Below are positions 39,401 to 52,020 of a stretch of 64,000 nt of DNA, piece after piece; within the stretch, counting starts at the first letter, position 1; each line of letters opens with the position of its first letter. The translations under genes were made by a program, and so were the position numbers. Under the pieces are notes generated by a model. The model had not been told where the DNA came from. It saw nothing but the letters and a program-made list of their open reading frames with translations, and made no database searches. The stretch covers positions 4,898,001-4,962,000 of the forward strand of contig NC_088320.1 in the NCBI RefSeq assembly GCF_910592395.1. Direction: 5' to 3'. Source of the stretch: Lineus longissimus. Its lineage: Eukaryota > Nemertea > Pilidiophora > Heteronemertea > Lineidae.

Positions 39401-42400
39401 ACGTGTCGGAGTAAAAAAATTGGCAAGAAGATCCATTTAGTCAAAGTACAAAGAAATTGAAAACATGCTTTTAGTTAAATGAAATGGCGAAGCAAGCACT
39501 GAGTGCATCTCATTCTATTGCTTGTATCTCTGAAGAACTTAACTGAGAAATTCCAATGGCACAATGGTGCATACAACCTGTGATGGGGAGAAGTATAAGT
39601 ATAGAGCACGAAAACTGACCTAGGCAGAGGAAAAATCTCTCAAAAACTCCTTCAGGTTTGAATACAAACTGGGCAAAAACTTCATTACAAATCTGAAGTA
39701 CCTTGAAAGTAAAACGCAATCAATTCTAATATTATCTCGACTGCTACGTCAAGAGGTTGTTCGGAAAAAGTTGAAACGTGCAAAATGTATGAAAACATTT
39801 CTAGGATTACTGTATGTAATCATCATGCTTTTCTCGTCACAAAAGAAAATCGAAGCAACTTTTTTTATTCTGCAGAAGACCGGTCTTAGACAGTCTCCTG
39901 CCTCTTTAAAAGGAGAATGCTCTGCATACCGAACTCTATACCAGCTACATCATAACAGCTAGAAAGAAGAAATGAAACGGCCAGGGGCCATTGTGCTCAC
40001 CGTATACATCTTTTAGTAGGCAGAATCATGCTTAGTTTAGAGGTGAATATGGTGAACACAATCAGGCATGAAGACTTTTTTTAGATGTGTATTGATGTAA
40101 AGTAATAAGACAGGGCAGTATATATAAGTTTATGATCCAACCAATAATTGTCTATGACATCAACAAGATCAATATCGTGTGATTGCTAAGAGTCCCTGCA
40201 ATAAAAAATTCATCGAAAAAAAGTCATTAATAAGCGAGATATTGCATGTCCTACTTTTTCAGTTTTGACTCCCTGGTGGCCAAATCAAGAATCAGATCAG
40301 GCCAAAATTCGGTGTCAGAGATTATCTGATGTAGGGGGTTACTTGTACCAACTTTCAAGTTCATAGCTTCAGCAGTTAAGAAACGTGCCATAGTTACACT
40401 CTAATGGCCAATTTACGCCATTTGACCTCTGTGACCTAGAAAAGGAGGTCAAATCCAAAAATCGTAGGACATGTGGTGTATCCTTGCTAGAAGTCCCTGC
40501 CATAAAAATTTTATCGAGAACAATTCACTCAAATAAGCAAGATATTGCACTTCTTCCTTTTTCCATTATGGCCCCCTGGTGGCTGAATAAAGAATCAGAT
40601 CAGGCCAAAATTCGGCATCAAAGGTTATCTGATGTAGGGGGTTATATGCACCAAGTTTCAAGTTCATAGCTTTACTGGTTAAGAAACGTGCCATAGCTTA
40701 CACTCTAACGGCCAATTTACGCCATATGACCTCTGTGACCTTGAAAAGTAGGTCAAATTGAAAACCCGTAAGACATGTGATGTATTCTTCCTAAGAGTAC
40801 CTACCATAAAGTTTTTATCGAAAACAAGTCACTTATAAGCGAGATATCACACTTTTTAGATATCCACTTTTGGCCCCCTGGTGGCAAAGTTGAGAATCAG
40901 ATCAAACTGAAATTCAGCACCAGAGGCTATGTGATATAGGGGGTTATATGTACCAAGTTTCAAGTTCATAGCTTTAGTGGTTAAGAAACGTGCCATAGTT
41001 TACACTCTAATGGCCAATTTACGCCATATGACCTCTGTGACCTTGAAAACAAGGTCAAAATTAAAAACCCGTATAATATAAAATGTATATTTGCTATGAG
41101 TACCTACAACAAAAGTTTTATCGAAAACAAGTCACTAAAAATGATTTCCAAGATAGCCACCTAATGATATGGCACCAAATAAATAAAAAATCAAGAAAAT
41201 GTAAGGTACAAGTCAGAAAAGACAAAAGTGAAAAGATAAAAAAAATAATAAAATAAAAAAAATATTTTTGGCCGTCCTTGACCGGGGTTTGAACTCACGA
41301 CCTTTGGATTGCCACAACACGAAAAACACGAAACATGCAATTTCGGCCATATCTGTGTCTGCGTTGTGACCTCTGTGACCTTGACAAGTAGGTCAAATTA
41401 AAAACCCATATGATATATGATGTATCCTTGCTATGAGTACCTACCACAAAAGTTTTATCGAAAACAAGTCATCAAGCGAGATATCACACTTTTTAGATAT
41501 CCACATTCGACCCCCTGGTGGCCAAATTGAGAATCAGATCGGACCGATATTCAGCACAAGACGTTATCTGATATAGGGGGTTATATGTACCAAGTTTCAA
41601 GTTCATAGCTGTGGCGGTTGAGAAACGTGCCATAGTTACACTGAAACAGCCAATTTATGCCATTTGACCTCTGCAACCTTGAAAAGTAGGTCAAATTAAA
41701 AACCCGTACGATATATGATGTATCCTTGCTATTAGTACCCACCACGAAAGTTTTATTGAAAACAAGTTATTGATAAGCGAATTATCACACTTTTTAGGTA
41801 TCCACATTCGGCCCCCTGGTGGCCAAGTTGAGAATCAGATCAGACCGAAATTCAGCACCAGAGGTTATCTGGTATAGGGGGTTATATGTACTAAGTTTCA
41901 AGTTCATAGCTGTGGAGGTTGAAAAACGTGCCATAGTTACACTGAAACAGCCAATTTACGCCATTTGACCTCTGTGACCTTGAAAAGTAGGTCAAATTAA
42001 AAACCCGTATGATATATGATGTACCCTTGCTATGAGTACCTACCACAAAAATTTCATTCCAAACAAGTTATTAATAAGCGAGATATCACACTTTTTAGAT
42101 ATCTACATTCGGCCCCCTGGTGGCCAAATTAAGAATCAGATCGGACCGAAATTTAGTGTCACAGGTCATCTGACCAAGGGAGTCCTGTGTACAAAGTTAC
42201 AAGTTCATAGGCTTAGCGGTTAAGAAACGTGCCACTGTTTTTGAAACAGGATACGACGACGACGGACGACGACGGACGACGGACACTGCGGTGTTGTATA
42301 GACTCCCCTACGGTGAGCCAAAAAGATCTGCAAAAATCCCAGGCTGAAAGAAGAGAAATGGAATTGGATCAATATCCAATATGAAAACTGACCCAAATTG

Positions 42401-45400
42401 CATGCTACTTCGGAGTAATAGCAGAAAAAGTAAATTGACTTACCCTGCATTCCGAGAACATTCCACTTGCAGATCTTATCGCTACAGGACATGGTCAACA
42501 GACGCTCTCCCTGGAGTACACCATCCCACGTCTGAACCGAAGAGCTTGTCCGCACCGGGATCGTACCTTCACCGGATTCGATCTTCGTCCTCAGCTGTCC
42601 ACGCGCCTTGCGATTCGGGTGCCGGTCACCACCCTCGCCGTCCTGCCCTGGTTCGTGCGGCGAGAAGATCCTGGCGTCTCCGCACGGCGACGTGGAGATG
42701 TACAAATGGAATTGCACGTTCTCCTTCAACTTGAAGCCGCCGGACTCATTCCGTTCCAAAATAGACTTCTCCACCTCTTCAGGACTTTGTGCGTGCATCT
42801 GGACCTGGTTGTAGAGGAATCGCAGCAGGGATCGCCGCGCAACTATCTCGGCATGACAATCATTGAGGGCTGTGCCCTGGTCACTGATATATTCGCCATT
42901 GATACACTTCGTACCGGTTGCCAAACTGATCACTTGCACATCCCCCAACTCTGGACCCGTTGACATGACGAAGCCGGCGAGGACTTTGCGTCTTGCAGTC
43001 GATTCAGTGAAATTATTTGTCAGCTCAGCGAATTTGTCTAGGACCACTTTAGCAACATGATCAGCAAGAGACTGGGGGAGCTTCTGAGAGTTGTCGCTGG
43101 CCATGGGTTGCAGAGCTGCAAAATATGAAAAGATTTGACATGAACATTTGTATTGCAAAAACAGGTGTTTATTTTTTCTGTGTCGTGGTTGAAGAGTGAA
43201 AAAGACTAGGACAGAAAAACCCTCAAAGCGAATTTCGCACGATAAGCAAAAATCTAGTGTAGGTCAGTAAGCTAAGTTCTGCCTGCTGAACATGTGGATC
43301 ATAGGGTTCCATTCAGAAACATGCCTCTGGGAATTCCATTACAATGACTCAATGCATCAATTTCTTTGATACTGACTGATGCGCGGGAGACATACATGTG
43401 AGGCATTGAGAGAAATTCACTTTGAGACAGATTGTTAAGTGGTGCATACAAACAGTGGTCACCATATGAAAATAGCTGAATACAAGAGGGTGCAGGACAT
43501 GCTAGAAGGATGGGTTTGGAAATGAATCCACTTTTAGGACTAAAGGGTTAAAACATGTGAAATCCTATACCACTCAAACTCACCATGACAACGGGATAAA
43601 CATGTTGTCATAGACAATTTAATTCGAATCCCTCTCTTTTATAAAGATAAATGATGATGAATGAGGCAGGGTCGTTAAGATGCCTTGGAAGATCCCCGTT
43701 GTTGATATGACAGTTTTAGTTCATTACTACTTTATTAATGCTAATTAAGATTAACTCTTCAATCCTTGGAAAGCCTTAACGAAAAATCCCCCATTTGATA
43801 GTATTTTATGATGGCCTTACAGTACGTTGTCGTGGTACAAAAAAATATAAGGTAAAATGGGCGTCAGTCTTCCTAGGTCCATATTTTTGGTGCGTTTACT
43901 ATAGGTCAGTTGAGGCTGATCAATTGCCCATTGATTTGTTGACCTTAGTTTTTTCACATGCCTGTGACGACATAGTGCAACGGAAATCTGTGAATATCCT
44001 TTGATCTGCTTGGAGAAAGGAAGCCAAAGGAAGTCTTCTCATTGGGAAAGGGCCATGAAAAACGATCCATCATGTCCCCCCCCCCCGGCCTTTATGGTGA
44101 AAAGGTAAGAAAGGAGACAAAAGATAGAGTTAGAGCAACAGGGAGCTTTTACTGTAAACTGCCGGCATTTTCTTTATCTGTTTTTTGGTGAATAACAACA
44201 ACTTGCAAAAAAGTACCAACAATTTTGAAAAGTTCAACTTTTCATAATTTCTATTTAGGCTGATAACAATATTTCTTTCTTTTTTTTAAATTAAAATTTT
44301 AGTCCCGACGTCCAAAATCTGCAAAAACGAAACAGCCGCAAAAATTTGGTTTACAGTATCAGCTGCCATCAACGGGAACATTCTCAAAAGATTGCAATGA
44401 AATTTCATACACTTGCTGCAGTCAAAATCACATTTCAAAGAGGTCCGTTTTTGTGTTGCAACCACATTCCAAATTTTTCATCGATAGGTAATGCAGTTCC
44501 TTTGCAATAAGCCGTAACTAGAATTCATAATTCTTGGTGAGATATATCATATGTAAGTTCTAGGTGGTCAATGTTCACTTTCCACGTCTCATGTATTGTT
44601 TTCAGGCCTCAGTCACTAAACTTGTGACAAGTGACAACGTGAATCTATAACTCCAGCATTGGGTCTGGGTCCAACAGTTGTGATATCAACAAGTTACAAG
44701 TACAAGTGAGTTCAAATAGTACCAATCTAACGGGCTATGGTGAGTAAACAATTTCAGAAAATCCATTTTTAATGCATTTGACAGTGCAGAGTATTCGAAT
44801 TTCAATGTTTTCTTTTGCAAATTGTTCATAACTAGACGATAGTACACCTCGATCCTTCATTCGGCTGTAATCGACACTCTTTCTTCCAGGACCTACAAAT
44901 ACTGAAGGCAAAGACAGAGAAGCGTAAGTATTGGCAAGCGAAGCATTCACACTAACTAAATAAAAAGAGGCCCAAGGGCCCCCCCGCTAGGCTGACGTTT
45001 AAGACAAATGACCGTAGCAGGTCAAAAATTAAAACACTGTGCAGGGCTTCCTAATAGCACAGACCGACTCAATTGAAAAACACTAAACATATTCATGCTA
45101 ACATTTCAGCTTCGACTCCTGCATACACATGTAAGAAAAATTTTTAAGGCAATCTTTATTAAATGACTCCTACTTTTTATTCAAGAAATAATTTAAAAAT
45201 ATTTCATCTGGATCTATCAGTTTTCTGGACCACACTTGTTCCAATAGAATGCTTTATTAGAAACCAACTCTTGCTGTGCAGAACATGTTTTATTAGTATC
45301 GGAAAAAATTTGGTGCCGACAAACATCGTCAGAAATTTCGACCAAGTTTCAATTCTGTCTAAAAAGTACATGAACAAAAAAACTCTTATAGGATGTCTTC

Positions 45401-48400
45401 AGGCGGACTTGCGATATCAACATGCCAGATTAGGCTGACGGCGATTTGGAAACGACAACATCCAGGCTCATAAACAATCGTCCAGACACAGACCCGACCA
45501 ATAATTCGCCAATGACCCTGATATGACAAACAGCAAATATTACACAAATTCGCCAAAATCTCATGGTCCAACAAATCGTTTCCATGGTTACGACCACATC
45601 AGAGCATGCAAATTATGGACCTGCCACCAGTAACTACAGCCTATAATATTCCATCGATAGGCATCGATATTGAATTTTCCCGGCACTGGTGGTGAAAGTT
45701 AACCACTCGCAAGTGAATCAATAACATTCCTTAAGATAATTGATCACGGCAAGGATTTATCCGATTTGAGATGGATGACCTCATCAAAATAGTCAACGGG
45801 TGGTGAATATTCGAGGGATGTAACTGGATTTTAAGATAGGACTGGACTAGAGTAACCCCCAGCTATGCACTTGCACCCTTAAAATAGACAAATGCTTATG
45901 AAAGAATTTACACAAAACTAAACCCAGTTCTCATGATCCGCAAAACTCAAGCAACGCCAAAAAGGGAATTTACACAAAACCAAACCCATTTCTCATGATC
46001 TGTAGCATGCCAAGTAGCCTTTTGTAACTTTTGGACATCTAAATCAAAACATGACGACCAACCAGAGGGCAGTTTGAAAGAACTTGATAAGTGCAGAACA
46101 ATTCAAAACACACTTGGCACCACGACAAATCATCACCATGCAGTCTCAGCACGATCCGAGTCACTTCCCAAATTACCACATCTCGGCCAGAGTACACAAT
46201 CTATCAAACTGGAGTCTACATGGTCCATTGGTGATGAGCTGACGTTCTCCTAATGGCCATGGCTAAACCTCGTAGGCGGCTAGGAGCTCCTGCCAACTTG
46301 AAAATAGAGAAATGTCCCTCAGGACCAGAAGACTTGCATGCCATAGTTCTTTCTGTTAGTGTCCAGATTTTTATCACGCTGTGAATTTGCCTTTATGGTG
46401 TGAACATACTTTTTGAGTACTGAATTTGAGTCCTACAGGTTTGTTGAAGTGTTCCATTAGCAAAATTTTTTCCTCGGGGCTGACACAAATCAGGTACTCT
46501 ATTCAACGCCTGAAAATGGACTCAGAACGCTCTGAAAGTTTGTCAAGATTTTGATCATGCGTCAGATGCTGATGGTCATGCATAAAAGTATCAATTTGCC
46601 TTAGGCTTTGAAAGTACTTTTTCAGCACTGAAACTGCAAATTCTTTTCATGGGAGCTCACATCAATCAGGTAGCTGTATTCAACGTCCTTCAATGGGCTC
46701 AGAACTTGCTAAAACTTAATGGAGCCATTACCGTTTTGATTATACGACCACCTCCATTACCGACAAGAGCCCATAGCCTCGTACCTATGTCTTATTCATC
46801 ACAACAATGTCACCCCAGGGACTTCGATCAACTAAAATAATCAGTATTTGTGCCCGATTTAGTGCAATTACCCTAAAGGATCTTCCAGCGCACTTATAGG
46901 TTCAATGAAGACTTTTAAAAGCCATCAAATTTTGTCATAAATGCAATTTCAGACTTAGAATGCAGACATAGTAGATCAGTAAAACAGTAAAATGGTTGAT
47001 GGAAGCGGAATCGATTACTTTTTTAATGAGTTTTTAAACGATCATTTTAGGTTGTGCGCAGAATTAACAAGTACATGTAGAATGTAATGTTTCAAACACA
47101 TTGTGAAGAAGAACTCGTTTTAATGCTTTCAAAGCATTCATTAGCCCCCAGAATGGCTTTAAGTCTTTCAAACTGAAATATCCCACCACTAATTTACCTC
47201 CGACGACAGGCTATATCGATTTTATGCGCTTAATAGTGTCCTAATGGCAATATTGTACACTATTAGAAGTGATGTAACACTACACTAATTGATCCTGGCA
47301 ATTCGAGATACAATGATGGGACATGTATGAGCGCTAATTCTATCCCACAACTACTTAGAATCATTGAATTGGAAAAGTGACAGCCGATACTACAGTGAGA
47401 GATCTATTCTCCTTCTTCTTCTCAATAGGGTGGCTAAAATTGGTTCCGACTCCAATAACACAGTCAACCTGGGGACAGTAAGACAGTCGCTCAAATGAGT
47501 GACCGTCTTTCAAATGATTATCGTTTCCCGATCAATTCCAAGTTTTTTGGCTTTGAACTGAACTGCACAAATCAGCATTCTGAACTATTGTTTTCTGCTA
47601 ATTGATTGCATAAATGACGACACTTAATACTGCATATTGTAGCTAATTTGAAAGACAGTCGCTCATTTGAGACACCGTCCTTTAAATGACTGGCTTTTGT
47701 ATACCTGATACCCGCAAGTAGTGCGAAATCTAGCCTAGACTGGCCTATTCACACCTAAAGAAAGACGTGAGCCCCACTAATGGACAGGCGAATTTAGTCC
47801 TCAAATAACAAATCATGAATGAATGCATGCCCTCTAACATTTCCCACGCAGAAGTTAGCGACTGCCTGCAGTGAGGGAAGAGTTGCCATCATTTCATTTC
47901 TGCCGACTTTTCATAACCATTTCCTAGTGATTTAGCTAAGTAATGGCTAAAGGTCAGCGGCTCCTCAAGGGAAGGATGGTGTTCACAGCACCAGTCTGGT
48001 CTATTCATTTGGCAATAGCCCTGTAACCATTAGGTCATGCTGCCATTACAGTTGTCGAAAATGTCTTTTAAGCTTATCCTCAGTAGGGAGATCGGTCGAA
48101 TGATGGTTAGGGTGCTGGGCTCATAATTAGGCCAAGAGTGTGACTCGCAGAAGGATCATTGCTGAATCAATCTACATTCCTTTGCACTTTCTACGAGACA
48201 CAAATCCGATGATCTTTGAATCTGGCATATCTGCAATTGCTGTTTCTACCACAGCTTTTTACTGTTTACTCTTTGTCCAATAAAACAGCTTCCTTCTCGG
48301 CAAATATCACAGTTTCCTATCCACAGATTCCAAAAAGTCTTTCAGCATGTTCAGACACAGAGTACTGACATTTTTCCTCACATACAAACTCAAATATGAT

Positions 48401-51400
48401 CTTGTAGCAGCAAAGACTTTGAGGGTTGGTTACAACTGCTGACCATAGAACTATACGTAATCCAAAGCCTGTGAAAGCGGGCCTTCTTCCATCAACTTTT
48501 CCGCAGGCAGTGGAAGCTCCCCCACCTCCCCCAAAGAAAGATTGACATTTGCAGTCTCATCCGGTGACAATGGTACGACAACACAGCATCCAAAAGACAT
48601 GTTCCACATCCTCCCACAAGAAAACACAATCCCCGCTGGCGAATTTACCCGCATCAGGTGCCCGATACGATGTCGATCATCTCTCTGACAAAAAAGGCCT
48701 CCAAAGGATGGTCTCAAGTTCCAAGCACCAAGAAAAATCACCAGTTGGTCTTTTTCATCTCTACAACCCTGCACCATGGAGACAGCTAATTACCTATCTG
48801 TACTAGTTCTCTTTTTGCACTAGCCAAAGGTTTTCAGGAAGATGACATGTTGATGATGTTTTTATGAGGAGCCTCATAACCTATAGGTTAACATTGCTGG
48901 CTACCACACAAAAGGGTCCAGGTTCCATCCGGGGGAGAACCCAGGATTGTATTTCTGGATGAACTGGTGTGGCTTTCAAGAAACTAAAATTCCTGGCTCT
49001 TCACAGTCCTTCGCCCTTTGCCAACAACATCATTATTACCAGCTACACTATGTCAACCGCCAAAGCGAGCGAAAGCGACACCATAGTTAACTGGTTGACA
49101 GTTTTACAAGACATGTCAGCCGGAAATGTACGATTTATCCAGACACAAAAGTATCAAATAGATCAACGACAATAGCTGGGGATTTGTTCGAAACCATTTT
49201 GACGTTATCTGTATCACTTGTATCAATAACTGTCGTTTTTTTCGACGGGGAGAAATAACACTTGTTGCGTTGCCATGGTTTTCAGTACAACACGAGATTT
49301 TGTCGGCGGCAACTGACATAATGGCTGATCTACCGATTTGCCAAAAGCTGTAACTTGTCAAAATGGAGATCTAATTGATTATATTGACTTATGGATGAAG
49401 AGAATAGCTCGATGTTAGGCGATCTGTTTTTAACTCTCCTGGGGCCAGTAGCAAGCTCTCTCGCCACTTCTCGGACCCATTATTGTCCAATTAATTAAGT
49501 TTACTAATATGGACTTCTACGGACTGATGCATTATTACCAATTATGCCAGCCCACTGGTCTCATCACGATGCAATGCTGGTATGGCACGAAGCAATGCAT
49601 GACATGATGCAACGCATGACGTTACATCATCACCGCAACAGACCCAGTAATGTAATAAGTTCATGGAATGTCTTGTAGCATCCTGAACCTCATGGTCTTT
49701 ATACACCCTTTAAATGTAGCCGGGATTGACAGGATGCAAAATCTAGGACAGGTGGTCGAGATCGACAGAGTTGCAAATTCAAAACCAGCGCTCTGACTTG
49801 ATAAAGAAACCAACTGATAACAATTGATACTGACAGAATGAAAACCTGTCTGGACTACACAACCAACAACCGTGAGGAAAAAAACTCCATTTCTATCTCG
49901 GTAATCTAGTTGTGAGAAAAACTGGAGAATCTCAACCCCCAGGGATGGGAAATTTAAGACTATGAGCGCGACTCGGTAATAATCGCTTTAATTTATGGAA
50001 TCAATTTACTTGAGACTGCAAACTCCAGGGCAATGAATTCCTGAAATCTCATCAGCAGTTGGTGGTGTTGTCAATGGTCTGCACTAGATTTGTTGGGGGG
50101 GGGGGGGGGGGCTCAATATTGGATGAGTCTTGTACTCGTTTAGGCTTCAAATGGCATCACAATCCTGGGTTGAATGATAAAACTTGCAAACTAGACTACG
50201 GCCATCAAATGTGATTGATTACATTTCCAGCATTATTGTAATATAAACCAAGTCGATGAACTTCTTTCATATAGTAACAACAACTGGTCCCCCAAAACAC
50301 CTTCAAGATATAAACCCCTAGCCTAAGGAAACAAACCTGTACATCGCTGAATATCTCCCCATAAATTCTCATTATCTCAGAGAAAATGAAATTATAAAAT
50401 CATTGGACACTAATCAAAATTAACTATCAGGTTATTTTCTTTGACAAATAAATCTAACTTCCAGGATGTTAAATATTAACGATGATGGTGTTTTAATAGT
50501 TGATTCTGACAGCGTGATTAGAGCCATTTCCACACATCGAATCAATAATGCACGGTATCAAAATACTGTAAGAGGAGTCGAAGCATATAAACACATTTAA
50601 AGCAACAGCTACTAAATGAAAATTAAAGCTACAGGAATGTTCATCAGTGTCTTCTCAACAAAGTTGTCATCAAAATGTATTTCAGAGTTGTGATTCTCCT
50701 ATATTCTGATACTCCGTTCGCAGTTAATTGAGAGAGTCCACAATGACCAGAAGAATTTCTATGCCATCTTTTTCATCAATGCATGGTTGTTCATCGCATC
50801 GAGAAATAGCAAAACTATCATAATGACATAACATATTATTGCAGCCGAGTGAAATAGTACTAATTCTCCATGAAATTAATTTTGACATTTAATTGCCTTT
50901 TTTAAGCACTTAATATGCCAGTTTATATTCAGTAATTTCCATAATATTTTGTGGCATCTAATCAATTTCAGACTAATTTGCAAATGTAAAATTGGATGGC
51001 AAACAGATACGCTGGGATTAGGTAATTAGGCTTGTAGCTAATTGACATTTTTGTAGAATTTAAAGCTGGAAGATTGAATTCGAAAATTGTTCTTTTTCAT
51101 ATTTGGAAAAGGTTTTCAGACAAATTTCTAAAACCAGACATGGAGAAAACACTGATAAAGAGAAAACCCAAATATGTGCAGAAATTTGAAAGATCTGAAA
51201 TATTTGGAAAATATAAAGAGTTTGAAGTACTTACAAGGTGCGTTAGGGAAATCCATATCATAGAGTGTTGACAGCGCAACCTGGGCAGCTCGTGCCTTGG
51301 CCAGCTTCTTATTCCGTCCAGACCCTGTGAACGTTTTCTCCTCAACCTTAACCGCCATGACGAAATTCTTCGAATGGCTTTCCCCGGTCTCGGAGACAAA

Positions 51401-51997
51401 TTCATACTTTAGGCCTGGCTTCATCTCGTTCAGGAGCATCACCGGATTCTTGTCGAGAGACTGGAGCTGAGTTTTGCCACTCTGTTGGCTGCTGCCGTTT
51501 GTCTGTGCCCCACCTTCCTCCGTCGGGTCGAACTTCATCATGATCTGGTCGACGAGCGGGTCGGTATCTAGCGTGAAGTCGCCATTGAGAACATCACGCC
51601 CCATTGCCAGATGAGCTTCCGACGCGTTCCGGAACTGGACAAACGAAACCAGGGCCTTCTCGGCTGCGGCTTGTTTGGCTTTGCGTTTATTCGTACCATT
51701 TCCCTCGAATGTTTGCCCATTCACTTCAACGGACATGGTGAACGTTGGTGCGTGCACAGGCCCCGACTGGGTCACCATCTTGAACACAAGACCCGGTTTG
51801 ATTTCATTCAGCTGCATTAGTGCGTTCTTTGGCAACCGCGGCCCAGGAACTTTCTTGCGCTTTTTGCGTCGTGGCGACTTCTTCTTATCGCTGTCCTCGT
51901 CATCGTCTTCCATTTCCTCGGCATGTTCTTCCTCTGCCTCTTCTTCGGCTTTGCGTTTTACGCCCACCATCACCGCGTCTCCGTCAGCATCAAACAT
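29944..51997 (-). CDS. ADARB1: ADAR2-type double-stranded-RNA adenosine deaminase (three exons seen)
   Basis: Exons on the minus strand: 52020-51235, 43115-42444, 30455-29944. GT-AG introns of 8.1 and 12 kb both have phase 1. From the ATG at 51997 the product is 648 residues. The exon is open up to its acceptor at 52021, so a further 5' exon exists, coding or not. I did not find it. Order of parts: acidic stretch, lysine/arginine-rich nuclear signal ([12 protein letters not shown]), dsRNA-binding domain 1 ([15 protein letters not shown]...), an 80-residue linker, dsRNA-binding domain 2 ([17 protein letters not shown]...), and the deaminase. Zinc and catalytic residues are present: [12 protein letters not shown] and SCSDKI. 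The base-flipping loop [11 protein letters not shown] keeps Glu. The end [10 protein letters not shown] matches vertebrate ADAR2. The enzyme converts adenosine to inosine in paired RNA in the nucleus. The large fused exons differ from the many small ones of vertebrates. Confidence 0.95.
31040..31135 (+). mobile_element. tRNA-derived SINE fragment
   Basis: 'gatgtgggttcaaatcact' fits an RNA polymerase III B box (GGTTCAAATC). It lies about 40 bases after a degenerate A-box-like stretch and is followed by a T-rich tail. Confidence 0.5.
33069..33141. mobile_element. Short pogo/Tigger-like MITE
   Basis: It starts 'cagtggaacctcattataa' and ends 'gaagttcactg', with TA on both sides. A further inverted, similar end occurs near 33225-33256 ('cataatgaagttcc'), so the true element may be about 190 bp. 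Confidence 0.55.
35990..36660 (+). repeat. 133-bp tandem array, about five units
   Basis: The landmark 'gggaagcc' falls at about 35998, 36132, 36265 and 36398, and a diverged unit starts near 36530. Units share 'ctgttgaatatttgatgat', 'actcctctgatgttcaacg' and 'gattcctcccttg'. Confidence 0.88.
36661..40200. other. ADAR2 intron, middle part: no exon recognised
   Basis: Mixed low-copy sequence. A stretch near 38320-38430 reads weakly like part of a polyprotein ([18 protein letters not shown]) but is too short to classify. A duplicated 'acaacctgcccccaagg' occurs at 38463-38502. Confidence 0.4.
40200..42323 (+). repeat. Dispersed 'TGACCT' repeat family, cluster 2: about 300-bp tandem units
   Basis: The start of the TGACCTCTGTGACCT core lies at 40423, 40727, 41029, 41367, 41665 (second half-site broken) and 41965, so the period is about 300 bp. 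Each unit also has 'tatccacattcggcccc', 'gaatcagatcggaccg' and 'caagtttcaagttcatagct' blocks. The array ends at 42241-42323 with (gac)n and 'gactcccctacggtgagcc', as in cluster 1. Confidence 0.85.
41141..41345 (-). mobile_element. tRNA-derived SINE fragment inserted in the 300-bp array
   Basis: On the minus strand 'aaaggtcgtgagttcaaacc' followed by 'ccggtc' fits a tRNA T-arm/B box. An A/T-rich tail lies on the other side (about 41230-41262). The insertion lengthens the spacing between two repeat units to 338 bp. Confidence 0.55.
42444..43115 (-). CDS. ADARB1: ADAR2 middle exon (catalytic core)
   Basis: Acceptor 'atattttgcag' ends at 43116 and donor GTAAGT begins at 42443. It codes for 224 codons' worth of sequence, from [13 protein letters not shown] through [26 protein letters not shown], the CHAE zinc/catalytic site, [17 protein letters not shown] and [16 protein letters not shown]. 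Confidence 0.96.
43116..48060. other. ADAR2 intron between catalytic and dsRBD exons: repeats only
   Basis: No exon recognised. There is a C11 run at 44076. A 60-bp-spaced duplication of 'gaatttacacaaaac' occurs near 45906 and 45966. A diverged 175-bp duplication with 'caggta(c/g)' and 'attcaacg' landmarks occurs near 46490 and 46664. Confidence 0.45.
47481..47690. mobile_element. MITE-like element with long, self-palindromic terminal repeats
   Basis: The left end 'agacagtcgctcaaatgagt' continuing 'gaccgtctttcaaatgatta' is the imperfect reverse complement of 47641-47690 ('gaaagacagtcgctcatttg'). Each arm is itself nearly palindromic around 'ctcaaatgag'. Confidence 0.65.
48080..48150 (+). mobile_element. 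tRNA-like SINE fragment
   Basis: 'tggttagggtgctgggctca' resembles a tRNA D-arm to anticodon-arm stretch with an A-box match. The B box is poor. Confidence 0.4.
48865..48960 (+). mobile_element. tRNA-derived SINE fragment
   Basis: 'ataggttaacattgctggct' is A-box-like. It is followed about 30 bases on by 'ggtccaggttccatccgg', which is B-box-like. The spacing is as in a tRNA. Confidence 0.45.
48961..51234. other. ADAR2 intron: no exon recognised
   Basis: AT-rich with a G17 run at 50095-50111. Confidence 0.45.
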
Positions 51998-52020
51998 TGT
52001 CTGGCCAGTTGGTTTTTCGT
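51235..52020 (-). CDS. ADARB1: ADAR2 exon with both dsRNA-binding domains
   Basis: Acceptor 'gatatctttccag' ends at 52021 and donor GTAAGT begins at 51234. It carries the acidic region, basic nuclear signal, both dsRNA-binding domains and the linker in a single 786-base exon. The first ATG within it is at 51997. The seven codons before that could be coding if the upstream exon supplies a start. Confidence 0.94.

Noticed and set aside
41270-41330. Functional tRNA gene
   Set aside because: Only the T-arm/B box fits. There is no acceptor stem pairing, so I call it SINE-derived.
48451-48777. 108-codon minus-strand open frame in an ADAR2 intron
   Set aside because: Same strand as ADAR2 but no recognisable domain. 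It does not fit the ADAR2 exon phases or family sequence.
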